Origin: Bradyrhizobium iriomotense
GTDB taxonomy: Bacteria > Pseudomonadota > Alphaproteobacteria > Rhizobiales > Xanthobacteraceae
NCBI RefSeq assembly: GCF_018129405.1
Contig: NZ_JAFCLP010000002.1
Span: 434,001-498,000 of the forward strand
Reading direction: 5' to 3'
DNA length: 64,000 nt
Within the stretch, counting starts at the first letter, position 1. Each line of letters starts with the position of its first letter. The notes beneath the pieces are model-generated. The model was given only the letters and a program-made list of their open reading frames with translations, had not been told where the DNA came from and made no database searches. Both the position numbers and the translations under genes were made by a program. Below, piece after piece: positions 16,570 to 26,251 of the stretch.

Positions 16570-18159
16570 TCACTTCGCGGGCGAGGTCTCGTCGACCCAG
16601 AGGTCTTCGACGTTCTGATGGGTCAGCTCCGTCGCGTTCAACTGAACTCCCTTGAGCCAGGGCTGCACCGCCATGACCGCCTTGTTGTAGTTGAAGAACC
16701 AGACCGGCGCCTCGTCATAGAGCAGCGCATTGGCCTTCTGCAGCAGCTGGCCGCGCTTGGCGACGTCGTCGGCCTGCCCGGCCTCATCCATCAGCTTATC
16801 GAAGTCGGCGTTCTTGAAGTTCATGTAGTTGCAGGCTGATTGCGGCGTCGATGAGTGGAAGCATTTCAGCGCCGCCTGGGGATCCGGGCCGGTCTGCTGG
16901 GAATAGATGAAGGCCTGGTAGTCGCCGGTGCGAACCACCTCCGCCAGCACCGCGGTCTCGACCTGCTTGACCTTGGCCTTGATGCCGACCTTGTCCAGCA
17001 TCGGGATGACGGCCGTGACGATCGGCAGGCCCCAGCTTTCATTCTGGCTGGTGGTCCATTCGAACTCGAAACCGTTGGGATAGCCCGCGTCCGCGAGGAG
17101 CTGCTTGGCCTTGGCGGGATCGAAGGGATACGGCTTCATGGTCTTGTCGTAGAGCGGCGAGGTCAGCGGCAGCCAGCTGGTGGCGCGATAGGCCTTGCCC
17201 TTCACCAGCTTGTTGATGATCAGATCGGTATCGATCGCGTAGTTGATCGCCTGCCGGACGCGCTTGTCGGCGAACGGCTTGAATGAGGTGTTCATCCCCA
17301 TATAGCGCGTAAACACCTCGGCGACCTCGACGACGGTGCCCTTGAGGTCGGCGTCGGACTGGTAGGCGACGTATTGTGCAGGTCCCAGCACCGAGGTGTC
17401 GATCTCCTTGTTGCGGAAGGCGACATCGCGGGCCGCGGCCTCGCCCATGACCGAGACGATGACCTTGTCGGCGTAGGGCTTGCCGGGCTTGTAGAACCGG
17501 TCCCACCGCTCCAGCACGATGCGCGATCCCGGCACATGCTCGACGAACTTGAAAGGCCCAAGACCGATCGGCTTCTGGATGAAGCTCTCCTTGACGGCCT
17601 CGTCGGCGGGATAGATCGAGGTCAGCGCGGTGAAGAAGTAGAAGCCCGGATCGACCTTCTCGGTCAGCTTCATCTCGATGGTGAAGTCGTCGATCTTCTT
17701 CAGGCCGGAGATGTCCTTGGCCTGGCCCTTCTCCACCGCGGCCGCGCCCTCGATCACGCGGACAAAGCGCGCGCCGGGATAGGCCTTGGTGCCGTCCATG
17801 ATGCGGTTGTAGGACCAGATGACGTCGTCGGCGGTCATCTTGCGGCCATTGTGGAAATAGGCGTCGTCGCGGAGCTTGAAGGTGTGAACGAGACCTCCGC
17901 CCGAGACCACGTCCTCCTTGGCGAGTTCCAGGACCGGCTTTCCTGCCGCGGAATTCCAGACGTAGAGCGAGCGGTGCAGCGCCTTGGCGTAGATCTCGTC
18001 CTGGGCGCGCTGCGTGGTGTGGATGTCCAGGCTGGTGAAGCTCGAGCCGTAGGGCGCCGTCATGCGGATGGTTCCGCCCTTGCGCGGCGTCTGGGCCTCC
18101 ACTGTTCCGGCGAGCGCCAGTCCCAAACCCGCGACGATCGCAATCATCCTGAACATCAT
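16570..18159 (-). CDS. Peptide/nickel-type ABC transporter substrate-binding protein (DppA-like, SBP family 5)
   Basis: This is a binding protein of about 529 residues with a signal peptide (IAIVAGLGLALAGTVEAQTP). Family-5 landmarks are visible: YAKALHRSLYVWNS, LRDDAYFHNGRKMTADDVIW, PIGLGPFKFVEHVPGSRIVL, RQAINYAIDTDLIINKLVKG and AKQLLADAGYPNGFEFEWTT. It delivers a peptide-like or metal-complex ligand to the DppBC-like channel. ATG at 18159 or the next codon (18156) follows GGGGGA; the second has better spacing. It is first in the operon, so the promoter should lie in 18160-18320. Confidence 0.92.
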   Translation of the reverse strand: MMFRMIAIVAGLGLALAGTVEAQTPRKGGTIRMTAPYGSSFTSLDIHTTQRAQDEIYAKALHRSLYVWNSAAGKPVLELAKEDVVSGGGLVHTFKLRDDAYFHNGRKMTADDVIWSYNRIMDGTKAYPGARFVRVIEGAAAVEKGQAKDISGLKKIDDFTIEMKLTEKVDPGFYFFTALTSIYPADEAVKESFIQKPIGLGPFKFVEHVPGSRIVLERWDRFYKPGKPYADKVIVSVMGEAAARDVAFRNKEIDTSVLGPAQYVAYQSDADLKGTVVEVAEVFTRYMGMNTSFKPFADKRVRQAINYAIDTDLIINKLVKGKAYRATSWLPLTSPLYDKTMKPYPFDPAKAKQLLADAGYPNGFEFEWTTSQNESWGLPIVTAVIPMLDKVGIKAKVKQVETAVLAEVVRTGDYQAFIYSQQTGPDPQAALKCFHSSTPQSACNYMNFKNADFDKLMDEAGQADDVAKRGQLLQKANALLYDEAPVWFFNYNKAVMAVQPWLKGVQLNATELTHQNVEDLWVDETSPAK

Positions 18160-18320
18160 GAGTCCCCCAACAACGCAGGTTTGTTCCGACAACAGATTTG
18201 ATCATTCGTCGCCTGTCGAAAGCAAGCTTCGTTTTGGTGGCAACCGATGCCGGTTCCTGAGGCAGTCCTTCGACGGAGGCCGCGGTGAGCGTGGGGCGGG
18301 CTCCTCACCATGCGGCTCTT

Positions 18321-19610
18321 TCAGCCGGACAATTCCGCCTGCCAGTCCCGCAGCTTTCGTGCGGCGCCGGTGACGTCGGCGATCGCAGGGAATGCCCTCG
18401 TCTCCACCATCATCACCCGCGCCAGCCGCACCGCGCGGGCCTCGCTGGTCGCCCGCTGCCTGGGGTCCTCGATCAGCTCGAAATCGATATTGTGGGCAAG
18501 GCCGAAGATGCGGCGGATGATCTTGGCTGCGGCGAAGCCGACCGCATCAGCGAACAGGCGCTGCATGTAGGCCTGCCGCTCGGCCTCCAGCCGCGCGGCG
18601 CCCTTCTCGCCGGGAAAGAGCGAGGGCGGATAGGCGTCTCCGGCCGCGCCGCCGCGCCAGAGGTCGAGGAATTTGCCGGCGAACCCGGTCCAGACCTGCT
18701 CGACCGCCTCAAGCACCCAGCCCTCGAACGCGGCCCGCTCGCCCGGCACGCGCTCGTGGCCGGCGGAGGCGAAATAGGCCATCAGCAGATTGGCGAGCAC
18801 CGCGCCGACGTCGAACCCGACCGGGCCGTAGAACGCAAATTCCGGGTCGATCACGCGCGTCTGGCTGTCCGTCACCATGATCGAGCCGGTGTGGAGGTCG
18901 CCGTGCAGCAGCGCCTCGGGGCTCGCCATGAACTTCAGCTTCAGCCGGGAGATGGCGACATGCAGCTCCAGATCGTCGCGTAAGTTCGCCGCGAGGCCGT
19001 CGAGATATGGCGCCGTCCAGCGGTTCTGTTCGGCGATGCGGTAGGGATCGGTGAAGATCAGGTCTTCGGTGATCTTGCAGAGCGCGTGGTTGCCGGCGAA
19101 AGCGGCGATGCCCTCCTTCTTCTCGGCGGCAGAGAGCGCGAGGTCGGAGGTGAAGAACAGCGTCCGCGCCATGAAGGTGGTGATGTCGTCCGTGAAGCGC
19201 GGATATTGCGTCCCCGCGACCAGCCCCTTGCGCATGATGATGTGGGGCTCGAGCAGCTCCATCACCGTCAGCGCCAGCTTTTCGTTGTGATGCAGCAGGG
19301 CCGGCACGAGGCCGGGTGCGAGCTCGGCCTGCCGCGACAGGGCCAGGAATTCGTAGTGGGCTCGCGACAGCGGCAGCGGCCAGCTCTCACCGACGAGGCG
19401 AACGTAAGGCAGCGCCTGCTTCACCGCGATCCCGCCCCGCGCGCCCTTGACGATGAAGACGAGGTTGAGATTGCCGTCGCCGACCTCGGTGATCGCCCAG
19501 GACGCCGGATCGCCGCCGAGCAGCGCCTTCAGGTCCGGAAGGCCCGCGAGATAGTCCCGCAAGGCCGCCTCATGCAGAATCCGATAGTCCCCTGCCCGGT
19601 CCCCGCTCAT
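18321..19610 (-). CDS. mtnK: S-methyl-5-thioribose kinase
   Basis: This 429-residue protein belongs to the MtnK family of aminoglycoside-phosphotransferase-fold kinases that phosphorylate methylthioribose in the methionine salvage pathway. Visible motifs are EVGDGNLNLVFIVKGARGGI (nucleotide-binding loop), VKQALPYVRLVGESWPLP (MtnK-specific) and LLHGDLHTGSIMVTDSQTRV with the catalytic HGDLHTGS. The metal-binding block VIDPEFAFYGPVGFDVGAVL follows. Start 19610 is used for its GGTGGGA site; an in-frame upstream codon adds only six residues. The usual partner mtnA is not in the window. Upstream is a RIME-like palindrome rather than an obvious promoter. Confidence 0.92.
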   Translation of the reverse strand: MSGDRAGDYRILHEAALRDYLAGLPDLKALLGGDPASWAITEVGDGNLNLVFIVKGARGGIAVKQALPYVRLVGESWPLPLSRAHYEFLALSRQAELAPGLVPALLHHNEKLALTVMELLEPHIIMRKGLVAGTQYPRFTDDITTFMARTLFFTSDLALSAAEKKEGIAAFAGNHALCKITEDLIFTDPYRIAEQNRWTAPYLDGLAANLRDDLELHVAISRLKLKFMASPEALLHGDLHTGSIMVTDSQTRVIDPEFAFYGPVGFDVGAVLANLLMAYFASAGHERVPGERAAFEGWVLEAVEQVWTGFAGKFLDLWRGGAAGDAYPPSLFPGEKGAARLEAERQAYMQRLFADAVGFAAAKIIRRIFGLAHNIDFELIEDPRQRATSEARAVRLARVMMVETRAFPAIADVTGAARKLRDWQAELSG

Positions 19611-19632
19611 GACGATCCCACCCCACATATTT

Positions 19633-19681
19633 GAGCATGATCTTCTCGGAAAACCGCTTCACACTTTTCCGGATCATGCTG
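19633..19681. repeat. RIME-like palindromic intergenic repeat
   Basis: AGCATGATC (19634-19642) pairs with GATCATGCT (19672-19680), and inside this CGGAAAA pairs with TTTTCCG. The core resembles the short palindromic mosaic repeats (RIME) common between genes in Rhizobium, Sinorhizobium and Bradyrhizobium. It lies between mtnK and the next upstream gene. Confidence 0.65.
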
Positions 19682-19696
19682 GTATGGGCCGGATCG

Positions 19697-20044
19697 TTAC
19701 TCCCGCTCCAGGAAGCTCGAGCCGATCTCGGCCTTTCTTTTGATCGGATCGTAATCGCAATAGACGCTGTCCGCCACCAGCGTGTAGCTGGCGATGACGT
19801 TGTATTTGTCCGGCTTGACCGAGTTCAGCCCGATCACCGAGGTGCTCTTGCCGCCGTTCCACTTGAACGGCGTCGAGCTCTTGGCCTGCTCGCAGGCCAT
19901 CACCGCCTCGTTGAAGACATAGCCCTCGACGAACGCCTTCAGCGTCCGGGCCTGAACGGCGATCTTCCATTCGAAATAGCCGATGGCGCCGAGTCCTGCG
20001 ACGATCAGCACCAGAAGCGCGACGACGATCCTCTGAAATGTCAT
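19697..20044 (-). CDS. Membrane-anchored hypothetical protein
   Basis: The 115-residue protein has one N-terminal membrane segment (IVVALLVLIVAGLGAIGYFE). A periplasmic part follows with two Cys (VMACEQAKS and VYCDYDP), which could form a disulphide. No family is recognised. It lies 31 bases downstream of the DUF1467 gene in the same direction, probably at the end of the nuo/birA/rnj/mce transcript. Coding bias matches the neighbours. Confidence 0.6.
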   Translation of the reverse strand: MTFQRIVVALLVLIVAGLGAIGYFEWKIAVQARTLKAFVEGYVFNEAVMACEQAKSSTPFKWNGGKSTSVIGLNSVKPDKYNVIASYTLVADSVYCDYDPIKRKAEIGSSFLERE

Positions 20045-20075
20045 TTATGACCCCAACAATAACGCAATCAAAAAC

Positions 20076-20351
20076 CTAGAACGGCATTCCCATCATTTTC
20101 GACAGGCGTTCGATCGAGAGATAGCCGGCGTGGTAGGCCACCATGCCAAGGCCGTAGATGACGGCCGAGATGATCGTGGTCCAGATCAGCTTGCGGCCCA
20201 TCCGCGTCAGGATCGGCGCACCGGGATCGGTTCCGGGGGCGCCGACGCCGTCCTCGTGCTGGCTGCGCACGCCGAACGGCAGCGTCAGGAACAGCGCGAC
20301 CCACCAGATGACGAAGTAGATCGCAAGCGCGGTCGATATCTGGATGGCCAT
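20076..20351 (-). CDS. DUF1467-family membrane protein
   Basis: This 91-residue protein matches DUF1467: an N-terminal helix (ALAIYFVIWWVALFLTLPFG), a short polar loop (VRSQHEDGVGAPGTDPGAP) and a second helix (IWTTIISAVIYGLGMVAYH). The family is restricted largely to alphaproteobacteria and has no assigned function, but it is typically found next to mce, as here (9 bases apart). In many relatives proS and lolC follow; here they are replaced by two other genes, a local synteny break judged from general knowledge. Confidence 0.8.
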   Translation of the reverse strand: MAIQISTALAIYFVIWWVALFLTLPFGVRSQHEDGVGAPGTDPGAPILTRMGRKLIWTTIISAVIYGLGMVAYHAGYLSIERLSKMMGMPF

Positions 20352-20360
20352 GAGGCGGCC

Positions 20361-20765
20361 TTATGCCTGCTCGATCTCGACGAGGGCGCCGGAAAAATCC
20401 TTGGGGTGCAGGAACAGCACCGGCTTGCCATGGGCGCCGATCTTCGGCACGCCGTCGCCGAGCACCCGGGCGCCCTCCTTCACCAGCGTGTCGCGCGAGA
20501 CGATGATGTCGACGACCTCGTAGCAGACATGGTGGATGCCGCCGTCGGCGTTGCGCTCCAGGAACTTTGCGATCGGCGAGGATTCGCCGAGCGGCTCGAT
20601 GAACTCGATCTTGGTGTTGGGCAGTGTGGCGAAGACGGTTGTCACGCCGTGTTCGGGCAGCGGCACGGCTTCCGAGATCTGGGCGCCGAATGCCGCACCG
20701 TAGATCTTGGCGGCCTTGACGGCGTCCTTGGTCGCGATCGCGACATGGTTGAGGCGACCCAGCAT
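20361..20765 (-). CDS. mce: Methylmalonyl-CoA epimerase
   Basis: The 134-residue protein is a vicinal-oxygen-chelate fold enzyme converting (2S)- to (2R)-methylmalonyl-CoA in propionate breakdown. It shows LNHVAIATKDAVKAAKIYGA with the metal-binding His7, the Gln/Glu region VTTVFATLPNTKIEFIEPLG, GGIHHVCYEV (second His) and HPKDFSGALVEIEQ (Glu ligand at the end). Length and order are typical. It lies 43 bases downstream of rnj on the same strand. Confidence 0.92.
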   Translation of the reverse strand: MLGRLNHVAIATKDAVKAAKIYGAAFGAQISEAVPLPEHGVTTVFATLPNTKIEFIEPLGESSPIAKFLERNADGGIHHVCYEVVDIIVSRDTLVKEGARVLGDGVPKIGAHGKPVLFLHPKDFSGALVEIEQA

Positions 20766-20808
20766 GTTTCTTCTCCCTCAGAGCGTGATCCGCAAGACCA
20801 CGCCTAGT

Positions 20809-22479
20809 CTACACTGTCAGGACGTGTACCAGACAGGGGGGCTTTTTGCCCCAATGTTCGTTGATGACGGCCCGGACCGCGCGCCGCACCGACTCGGCCA
20901 GCGCATCCGGATCCCGCCGGCGCGCCTTCGGCAGCCCTTCGATCGTGGACATCACGGCGTCGAAGACCAGGTCGTCAAAGGTCTCGCCCGCCCTGTTCTT
21001 CTCGGGGATGCCGACGAGATCGACCTCGGGCTCGTCGGCGAGTTCGCCCTGCGCGGTCATGGCGATGGCGACGAAGGCGCAGCCGGAGAAGGCCATGCGG
21101 CGGCGCTCGACCACGGCGCGCGACTTGGAGTCCTCCAGGATCGTGCCGTCCTTGTAGAGCCGGCCCGACGGCACCTCGCCGACGATGCCGGGATCGCCGG
21201 GGCCGAGCTTGACGAGGTCGCCGTTGCGGCAGACCAGCACGCGCGGCACGCCGGCGGCGCGCGCGAGTTTTGCATGCTCGTGCAGATGCAGGGCCTCGCC
21301 GTGCACCGGGATCAGGAGCTGCGGCTTCACCCAGGAGATCAGCTCGCGCAGCTCGTCGCGGCGGGGATGGCCGGAGACGTGGACCAGCGCGTCGCGGTCG
21401 GTGATGATTTCGACGCCCTGGAGCACCAGATTGTTGATGATCGAGCCGACCGCCTTCTCGTTGCCGGGAATGGTGCGCGAGGAGAAGATGACGCTGTCGC
21501 CGCGGTTCAGCGTGATTTCAGGGTGGTCGTCATTGGCAATGCGCGCCAGCGCGGCGCGCGGCTCGCCCTGGCTGCCGGTGCAGAGCGCCAGCACCTTGTC
21601 CTGCGGCAGGTGGCCGTAAACCTCCGGCGAGCGGAAATTCTGCACGCCGTCGAGATAGCCGGTCTCGCGCGCGACCTGCACCACGCGTTCCATGGCGCGG
21701 CCGACCACGACGACCTCGCGGTCGGCGGCTTTGGCGGCGTCAGCGACGGCTTTGACGCGGGCGACGTTGGAGGCGAAGGTCGTGACCGCGACGCGGCCCT
21801 TGGCGGATTTGACGAGGTCGATGATGGTCTTGGCGACCTCGGCCTCCGAAGGCGAGCGGCCGTCGCGGACGGCGTTGGTGGAATCGCCGATCAGGGCGAG
21901 CACGCCCTCCTCGCCGAGCTCGCGCAGCCGCTTCTCGTCGGTCGGCGCCCCAAGCGTCGGGGTCGGGTCGATTTTCCAGTCGCCGGTGTGCAGCACGATG
22001 CCGGCTTCGGTGTGGATCGCCAGCGCATGCGCTTCCGGAATCGAATGCGCGACGGGAATAAACTCGACGTTGAACGGGCCGATATCGACGCGGCCGCCTG
22101 ATGGCACCACGGTGACCGGAATCTCGGGCGCATTACGCTCGGCGGCGCATTTGGCCTCGAACAGCGCGGCGCTGAACTTGGTCGCGTAGATCGGGCATTT
22201 CAGCTTCGGCCAGAGGTCGATGATGGCGCCGAAATGATCCTCATGGGCGTGCGTCAGCACGAGGCCCATCAGGTTCTTGCGTTCCTTCTCCAGGAAGCTG
22301 ATGTCGGGCATGATCAAATCGATGCCCGGTAGATGCTCCTCGTCACCGAAGGAGACGCCGAGATCGACCGCCAGCCAGGCGCGCTGGTGGCGGTTGCCGA
22401 GGCCATAGATCGACAGGTTCATGCCGATCTCGCCGACGCCGCCGAGCGGCGCAAACACCAGTTCGTCGGGCCTCGCCAT
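20809..22479 (-). CDS. rnj: Ribonuclease J
   Basis: This 556-residue metallo-beta-lactamase/beta-CASP protein has the zinc-site motif THAHEDHFGAI, HTGDWKIDPTP and GDSTNAVRDGRSPSEAEVAK. The beta-CASP motifs (VAVTTFASNVARV, VVGRAMERV) and PVHGEALHLHEH are also present, with a C-terminal ALAESVRRAVRAVI domain. RNase J combines endo- and 5'-3' exonuclease activity in RNA turnover and rRNA maturation. ATG at 22479 shares one base with the birA stop (TGATG), so translation is coupled; a GTG one codon earlier is less likely. Confidence 0.93.
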   Translation of the reverse strand: MARPDELVFAPLGGVGEIGMNLSIYGLGNRHQRAWLAVDLGVSFGDEEHLPGIDLIMPDISFLEKERKNLMGLVLTHAHEDHFGAIIDLWPKLKCPIYATKFSAALFEAKCAAERNAPEIPVTVVPSGGRVDIGPFNVEFIPVAHSIPEAHALAIHTEAGIVLHTGDWKIDPTPTLGAPTDEKRLRELGEEGVLALIGDSTNAVRDGRSPSEAEVAKTIIDLVKSAKGRVAVTTFASNVARVKAVADAAKAADREVVVVGRAMERVVQVARETGYLDGVQNFRSPEVYGHLPQDKVLALCTGSQGEPRAALARIANDDHPEITLNRGDSVIFSSRTIPGNEKAVGSIINNLVLQGVEIITDRDALVHVSGHPRRDELRELISWVKPQLLIPVHGEALHLHEHAKLARAAGVPRVLVCRNGDLVKLGPGDPGIVGEVPSGRLYKDGTILEDSKSRAVVERRRMAFSGCAFVAIAMTAQGELADEPEVDLVGIPEKNRAGETFDDLVFDAVMSTIEGLPKARRRDPDALAESVRRAVRAVINEHWGKKPPCLVHVLTV

Positions 22480-23285
22480 CACGCAGCCCCCACCGAGCGG
22501 ACCGGGCCGAAGAACACCTCGCCAGCCGCCACCGGCACACGCCGGCCGTCCTCGGTGCAGACGATCAGGCAGCCGGTGTCGTCGATGGTGTCGAAAATGC
22601 CTTCCAGTGTCGTCGTCCCCGTATGGATCGCGACCTTCTCGCCGAGGCCGGCTGCGCGCTCAAGCCACAGTTTACGGATATCGGCAAAGCCGCGGCCATT
22701 GTCCCATATGCCACGAAACTCGACCCAGGCGTCCGACAGGGCCGTAAACAGCTCCTCCGCGCTGATCTGGACGCCGAGAGCTGCGAGCGACACGGCGGGC
22801 GTCGGCGTGCCCTCGGGCGCCCCCACGACGTTGGTGCCGATGCCGACGACAATGGCGAGGCGGTCACCGACGGCCTCCGCCTCCAGGCCGATGCCGACCA
22901 GCTTCTTGCCGTTGGCGAGGACGTCGTTCGGCCATTTCAGGGCGTAGCGGGGACGACCCTCGCCGAGCCGCAGCGCGGCCTCGAGGCTGACCTTCTCGAG
23001 TGCGGCCTCCTCCGCCAGCCCCGCCGCAAACCCGATGGTGGCGGCAACCGCTGGCGCGATGTCCAGGACCTCGAGGACGCTGGCGGCGAGATTTCCCTTC
23101 GGCGCGATCCAGGCGCGCTGGCGGCGGCCGCGGCCCGCGGTCTGATCGGATGTGACGAACCACATCGGGCCGTGTTCGCCGGCCCGCGCGTGCTCGATCG
23201 CGTCGGTGTTGGTCGAGCCGGTCCGTTCGAAAGCGGCGAGCTTATAGCCCGCCGAGAGTGCGCGAGGACCGAGCGCGAACCCCAT
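22479..23285 (-). CDS. birA: Biotin-[acetyl-CoA-carboxylase] ligase
   Basis: The 268-residue protein catalyses biotin attachment to the carboxyl-carrier protein through biotinyl-AMP. Motifs visible are TGSTNTDAIEHARAGEHGPM, the adenylate-binding loop GRGRRQRAW, LKWPNDVLANGKKLVGIGLE, VVGIGTNVVG and a C-terminal SH3-like part (GEKVAIHTGTTTLEGIFDTI). There is no N-terminal DNA-binding domain, so it is an enzyme only, not a repressor. The frame starts one base after the nuoN stop codon and is part of the same transcript. Confidence 0.92.
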   Translation of the reverse strand: MGFALGPRALSAGYKLAAFERTGSTNTDAIEHARAGEHGPMWFVTSDQTAGRGRRQRAWIAPKGNLAASVLEVLDIAPAVAATIGFAAGLAEEAALEKVSLEAALRLGEGRPRYALKWPNDVLANGKKLVGIGLEAEAVGDRLAIVVGIGTNVVGAPEGTPTPAVSLAALGVQISAEELFTALSDAWVEFRGIWDNGRGFADIRKLWLERAAGLGEKVAIHTGTTTLEGIFDTIDDTGCLIVCTEDGRRVPVAAGEVFFGPVRSVGAA

Positions 23286-23286
23286 G

Positions 23287-24723
23287 CTAGAACAGCGACT
23301 TTGCCGCGGCGGAGGCGACGCTCACCACCGGTCCCGCGAACAGCGCGAACAGGATATTGAACACGCCCGCAACCGCCAGCACCGTCCGCACCTCGATGCG
23401 CACCGGGTCGACCTGGCCGGCCGGCTCGTCGAAGTACATCGTCTTGACGATGGCGAGATAGTAGTAGGCGCCCACGACGCTGGTCAGCACGCCGATGACG
23501 GCGAGCGTGAACAGGTTCGCCTTGATGGCGGCGACGAAGACGTACCATTTGGCGAAGAAGCCGGCGAGCGGCGGAATGCCGGCGAGCGAGAACAGCAGCA
23601 TCGCGAAGAAGAAGGCGAGCAGCGGATTGGTCCGCGACAGGCCGGCGAAATCGCTGATCTGCTCGACGGCCTGGCCGTTGCGCTTCATGGCGAGGATGAT
23701 CGAGAACGAGCCGAGCGTCATCGCGACATAGATCACGATGTACATCAAGACGCCCTGCGCACCCTCGACCGTGCCGGAGGCTAGGCCGACCAGGGCGAAG
23801 CCCATGTGGCCGATCGAGGAATAGGCCATCAGGCGCTTGATGTTGCTCTGGCCGATCGCCGCGAAGGCACCGAGCGCCATCGAGGCGATCGAGACGAACA
23901 CCAGGATCTGCTGCCACTGCGAGACGATGCCGGGGAAGGCAGTGAGCGTGACGCGGGTCAAGACGGCGAGCGCGGCGACCTTCGGCGCAGACGCGAAGAA
24001 GGCGGTCACCGGCGTCGGCGCGCCCTCGTAGACGTCGGGCGTCCACATGTGGAACGGTACCACCGAGATCTTGAAACAGAGGCCGGCGAGCAGGAAGACG
24101 AGGCCGAACACCAGGCCGACATTCGCGGCCGTCACGGCGGTAGCGATGCCGGTGAAGCTCACGGTGCCGGTGAAGCCGTAGATCAGCGAGGCACCGTAGA
24201 GCAGCATGCCCGAGGACAGCGCGCCCAGCACAAAATACTTCAGGCCGGCTTCGGTCGACTTGGCGTTGTCGCGGTTCGAGGCGGCGACGACATAGAGCGC
24301 CAGCGACATCAGCTCGAGGCCGAGATAGAGCGAGATCAAATCGCCAGCCGAGATCAGCACCATCATGCCGAGCGTCGAGAGCAGCACCAGGATCGAATAC
24401 TCGAAGATGCGGCGCGACGGATCGGACAGGAACTCGGTCGACAGCACCAGCGTCACCGCCGAGCCGATCAGGGCCAGGATCTTCATGAAGCGCGCGAAGT
24501 CGTCGACGATGAAGCTGCCGCCGAAGGTGACGGTCTTGCCCGCCGGCTGGAGATATTCGAGCACGCCGACCACAATCAGCAGCAGCACCGAGAGCGTCGT
24601 GACCGCTTTCGTGGTCTCCTGCCCGCGATAGGCCCCGAGCATCAGAAGCGCCATGGCGCCGACCGCGAGCACGAGCTCGGGCAGCACCGGCGCCAGTTGA
24701 TAACCTGCAGTCGAAAAGCTCAT
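23287..24723 (-). CDS. nuoN: NADH-quinone oxidoreductase subunit N
   Basis: The 478-residue membrane subunit has about 14 predicted helices and belongs to the Mrp-antiporter-like family that forms proton paths in complex I. Key parts include [20 protein letters not shown] with the conserved Glu region just before, [40 protein letters not shown] with the trans-membrane Lys, and [20 protein letters not shown]. It is the last of the fourteen nuo genes, 22 bases after nuoM. Confidence 0.95.
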   Translation of the reverse strand: MSFSTAGYQLAPVLPELVLAVGAMALLMLGAYRGQETTKAVTTLSVLLLIVVGVLEYLQPAGKTVTFGGSFIVDDFARFMKILALIGSAVTLVLSTEFLSDPSRRIFEYSILVLLSTLGMMVLISAGDLISLYLGLELMSLALYVVAASNRDNAKSTEAGLKYFVLGALSSGMLLYGASLIYGFTGTVSFTGIATAVTAANVGLVFGLVFLLAGLCFKISVVPFHMWTPDVYEGAPTPVTAFFASAPKVAALAVLTRVTLTAFPGIVSQWQQILVFVSIASMALGAFAAIGQSNIKRLMAYSSIGHMGFALVGLASGTVEGAQGVLMYIVIYVAMTLGSFSIILAMKRNGQAVEQISDFAGLSRTNPLLAFFFAMLLFSLAGIPPLAGFFAKWYVFVAAIKANLFTLAVIGVLTSVVGAYYYLAIVKTMYFDEPAGQVDPVRIEVRTVLAVAGVFNILFALFAGPVVSVASAAAKSLF

Positions 24724-24745
24724 GGCGATATCCTGACCTGCCCGA

Positions 24746-26251
24746 TCACTGGAGCAGTGCGGCGGCCTTCACGGCCGTCACAGCGGTGTTGTAATTGTTG
24801 ACGAGTTGCTGGACCGAGGCGGCCGACATGTCGAGCACCGGCTTCGGATAGACGCCGAACAGGATCGTCAGCGCGATCATCGGGAACAGCGTCACGCATT
24901 CGCGCAAGGTGAGGTCCTTCATGCTCATCAGCGACGGCTTGACCAGCGCCCCGAACACGACCTTGCGGTAGAGCCACAGCGCGTAGCCCGCCGACAGGAT
25001 AACGCCGAAGGTGGCGAAGAACGCGGTCGGGATCGAGACCTTGAAGGTGCCGAGCAGCGTCATGAATTCGCCGACGAAGCCGCTGGTTCCGGGCAGACCG
25101 ACATTGGCCATGGTGAAGACCATGAAGGTCATCGCGTAGAGCGGCATCCGGTTGACGAGGCCGCCATAGGCCGCGATCTCGCGGGTGTGCAGGCGGTCGT
25201 AGACGATGCCGACGCAGAGGAACAGCGCGCCGGAGACGATGCCGTGCGAGATCATCTGGAACACGCCGCCGGCGACGCCCTGCATGGTGCCGGCGAAGAT
25301 GCCCATGGTGACGAAGCCCATATGCGCCACTGACGAGTAGGCGATCAGCTTCTTCATGTCTTCCTGCATCAGGGCCACCAGCGAGGTGTAGATGATCGCG
25401 ATGGTCGACAGCGTGAAGATCAGCGGCGCGAAGTCATGCGAGGCCAGCGGGAACATCGGCAGCGAGAAGCGCAGGAAGCCGTAGCCGCCCATCTTCAGCA
25501 GGATCGCGGCGAGGACCACGGAGCCCGCCGTCGGCGCCTCGACGTGCGCGTCGGGCAGCCAGGTGTGCACCGGCCACATCGGCATCTTCACCGCAAACGA
25601 GGCGAAGAAGGCGAGCCAGGCCCAGGTCTGCAAAGACCGCGGCACGGCGGTGTGCATCAGGGTCGGGATGTCGGTGGTGTTGCCGTTCCAGTACAGCGCC
25701 ATGATGGCGAGCAGCATCAAGACCGAGCCGAGCAGCGTGTAGAGGAAGAACTTGAACGAGGCGTAGACCCGGCGCGGGCCGCCCCAGACGCCGATGATCA
25801 GGAACATCGGGATCAGGCCGCCCTCGAAGAACAGGTAGAACAGCACGAGGTCGAGCGCCGCAAAGGTGCCGACCATCAGCGTTTCCAGGATCAGGAACGC
25901 CATCATGTATTCGCGCACCCGGCTCGTGACCTTCCAGCTCGCGATGATGCAGAACGGCATCAAGGCGGTGGTCAGGATCACGAAGGGCAGCGAAATGCCG
26001 TCCACACCCATGTGGTAGGTGATGCCGGTGGCGAGCCAGTTCGCCTTCTCGACGAACTGGAAGTCGGCGCTGTTGGGATCGAAGCGCATGACCAGGATCA
26101 CCGACACCGCGAAGGTGATCAGCGTGGTCCAGAGCGCGATCCAGCGCGAATTGCGCCGGGCCGCCTCGTCATCGCCGCGGCTGAGATAGACGATCAGCGC
26201 GCCGACCACCGGCAGGAACGTCGTGACCGAGAGAATGGGCCAGGTTGTCAT
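24746..26251 (-). CDS. nuoM: NADH-quinone oxidoreductase subunit M
   Basis: This 501-residue antiporter-like proton-pumping subunit shows [40 protein letters not shown] with the essential Glu, [20 protein letters not shown] with the channel Lys and [20 protein letters not shown]. Fourteen helices are expected. Its ATG at 26251 is directly adjacent to the nuoL stop at 26252. Confidence 0.95.
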   Translation of the reverse strand: MTTWPILSVTTFLPVVGALIVYLSRGDDEAARRNSRWIALWTTLITFAVSVILVMRFDPNSADFQFVEKANWLATGITYHMGVDGISLPFVILTTALMPFCIIASWKVTSRVREYMMAFLILETLMVGTFAALDLVLFYLFFEGGLIPMFLIIGVWGGPRRVYASFKFFLYTLLGSVLMLLAIMALYWNGNTTDIPTLMHTAVPRSLQTWAWLAFFASFAVKMPMWPVHTWLPDAHVEAPTAGSVVLAAILLKMGGYGFLRFSLPMFPLASHDFAPLIFTLSTIAIIYTSLVALMQEDMKKLIAYSSVAHMGFVTMGIFAGTMQGVAGGVFQMISHGIVSGALFLCVGIVYDRLHTREIAAYGGLVNRMPLYAMTFMVFTMANVGLPGTSGFVGEFMTLLGTFKVSIPTAFFATFGVILSAGYALWLYRKVVFGALVKPSLMSMKDLTLRECVTLFPMIALTILFGVYPKPVLDMSAASVQQLVNNYNTAVTAVKAAALLQ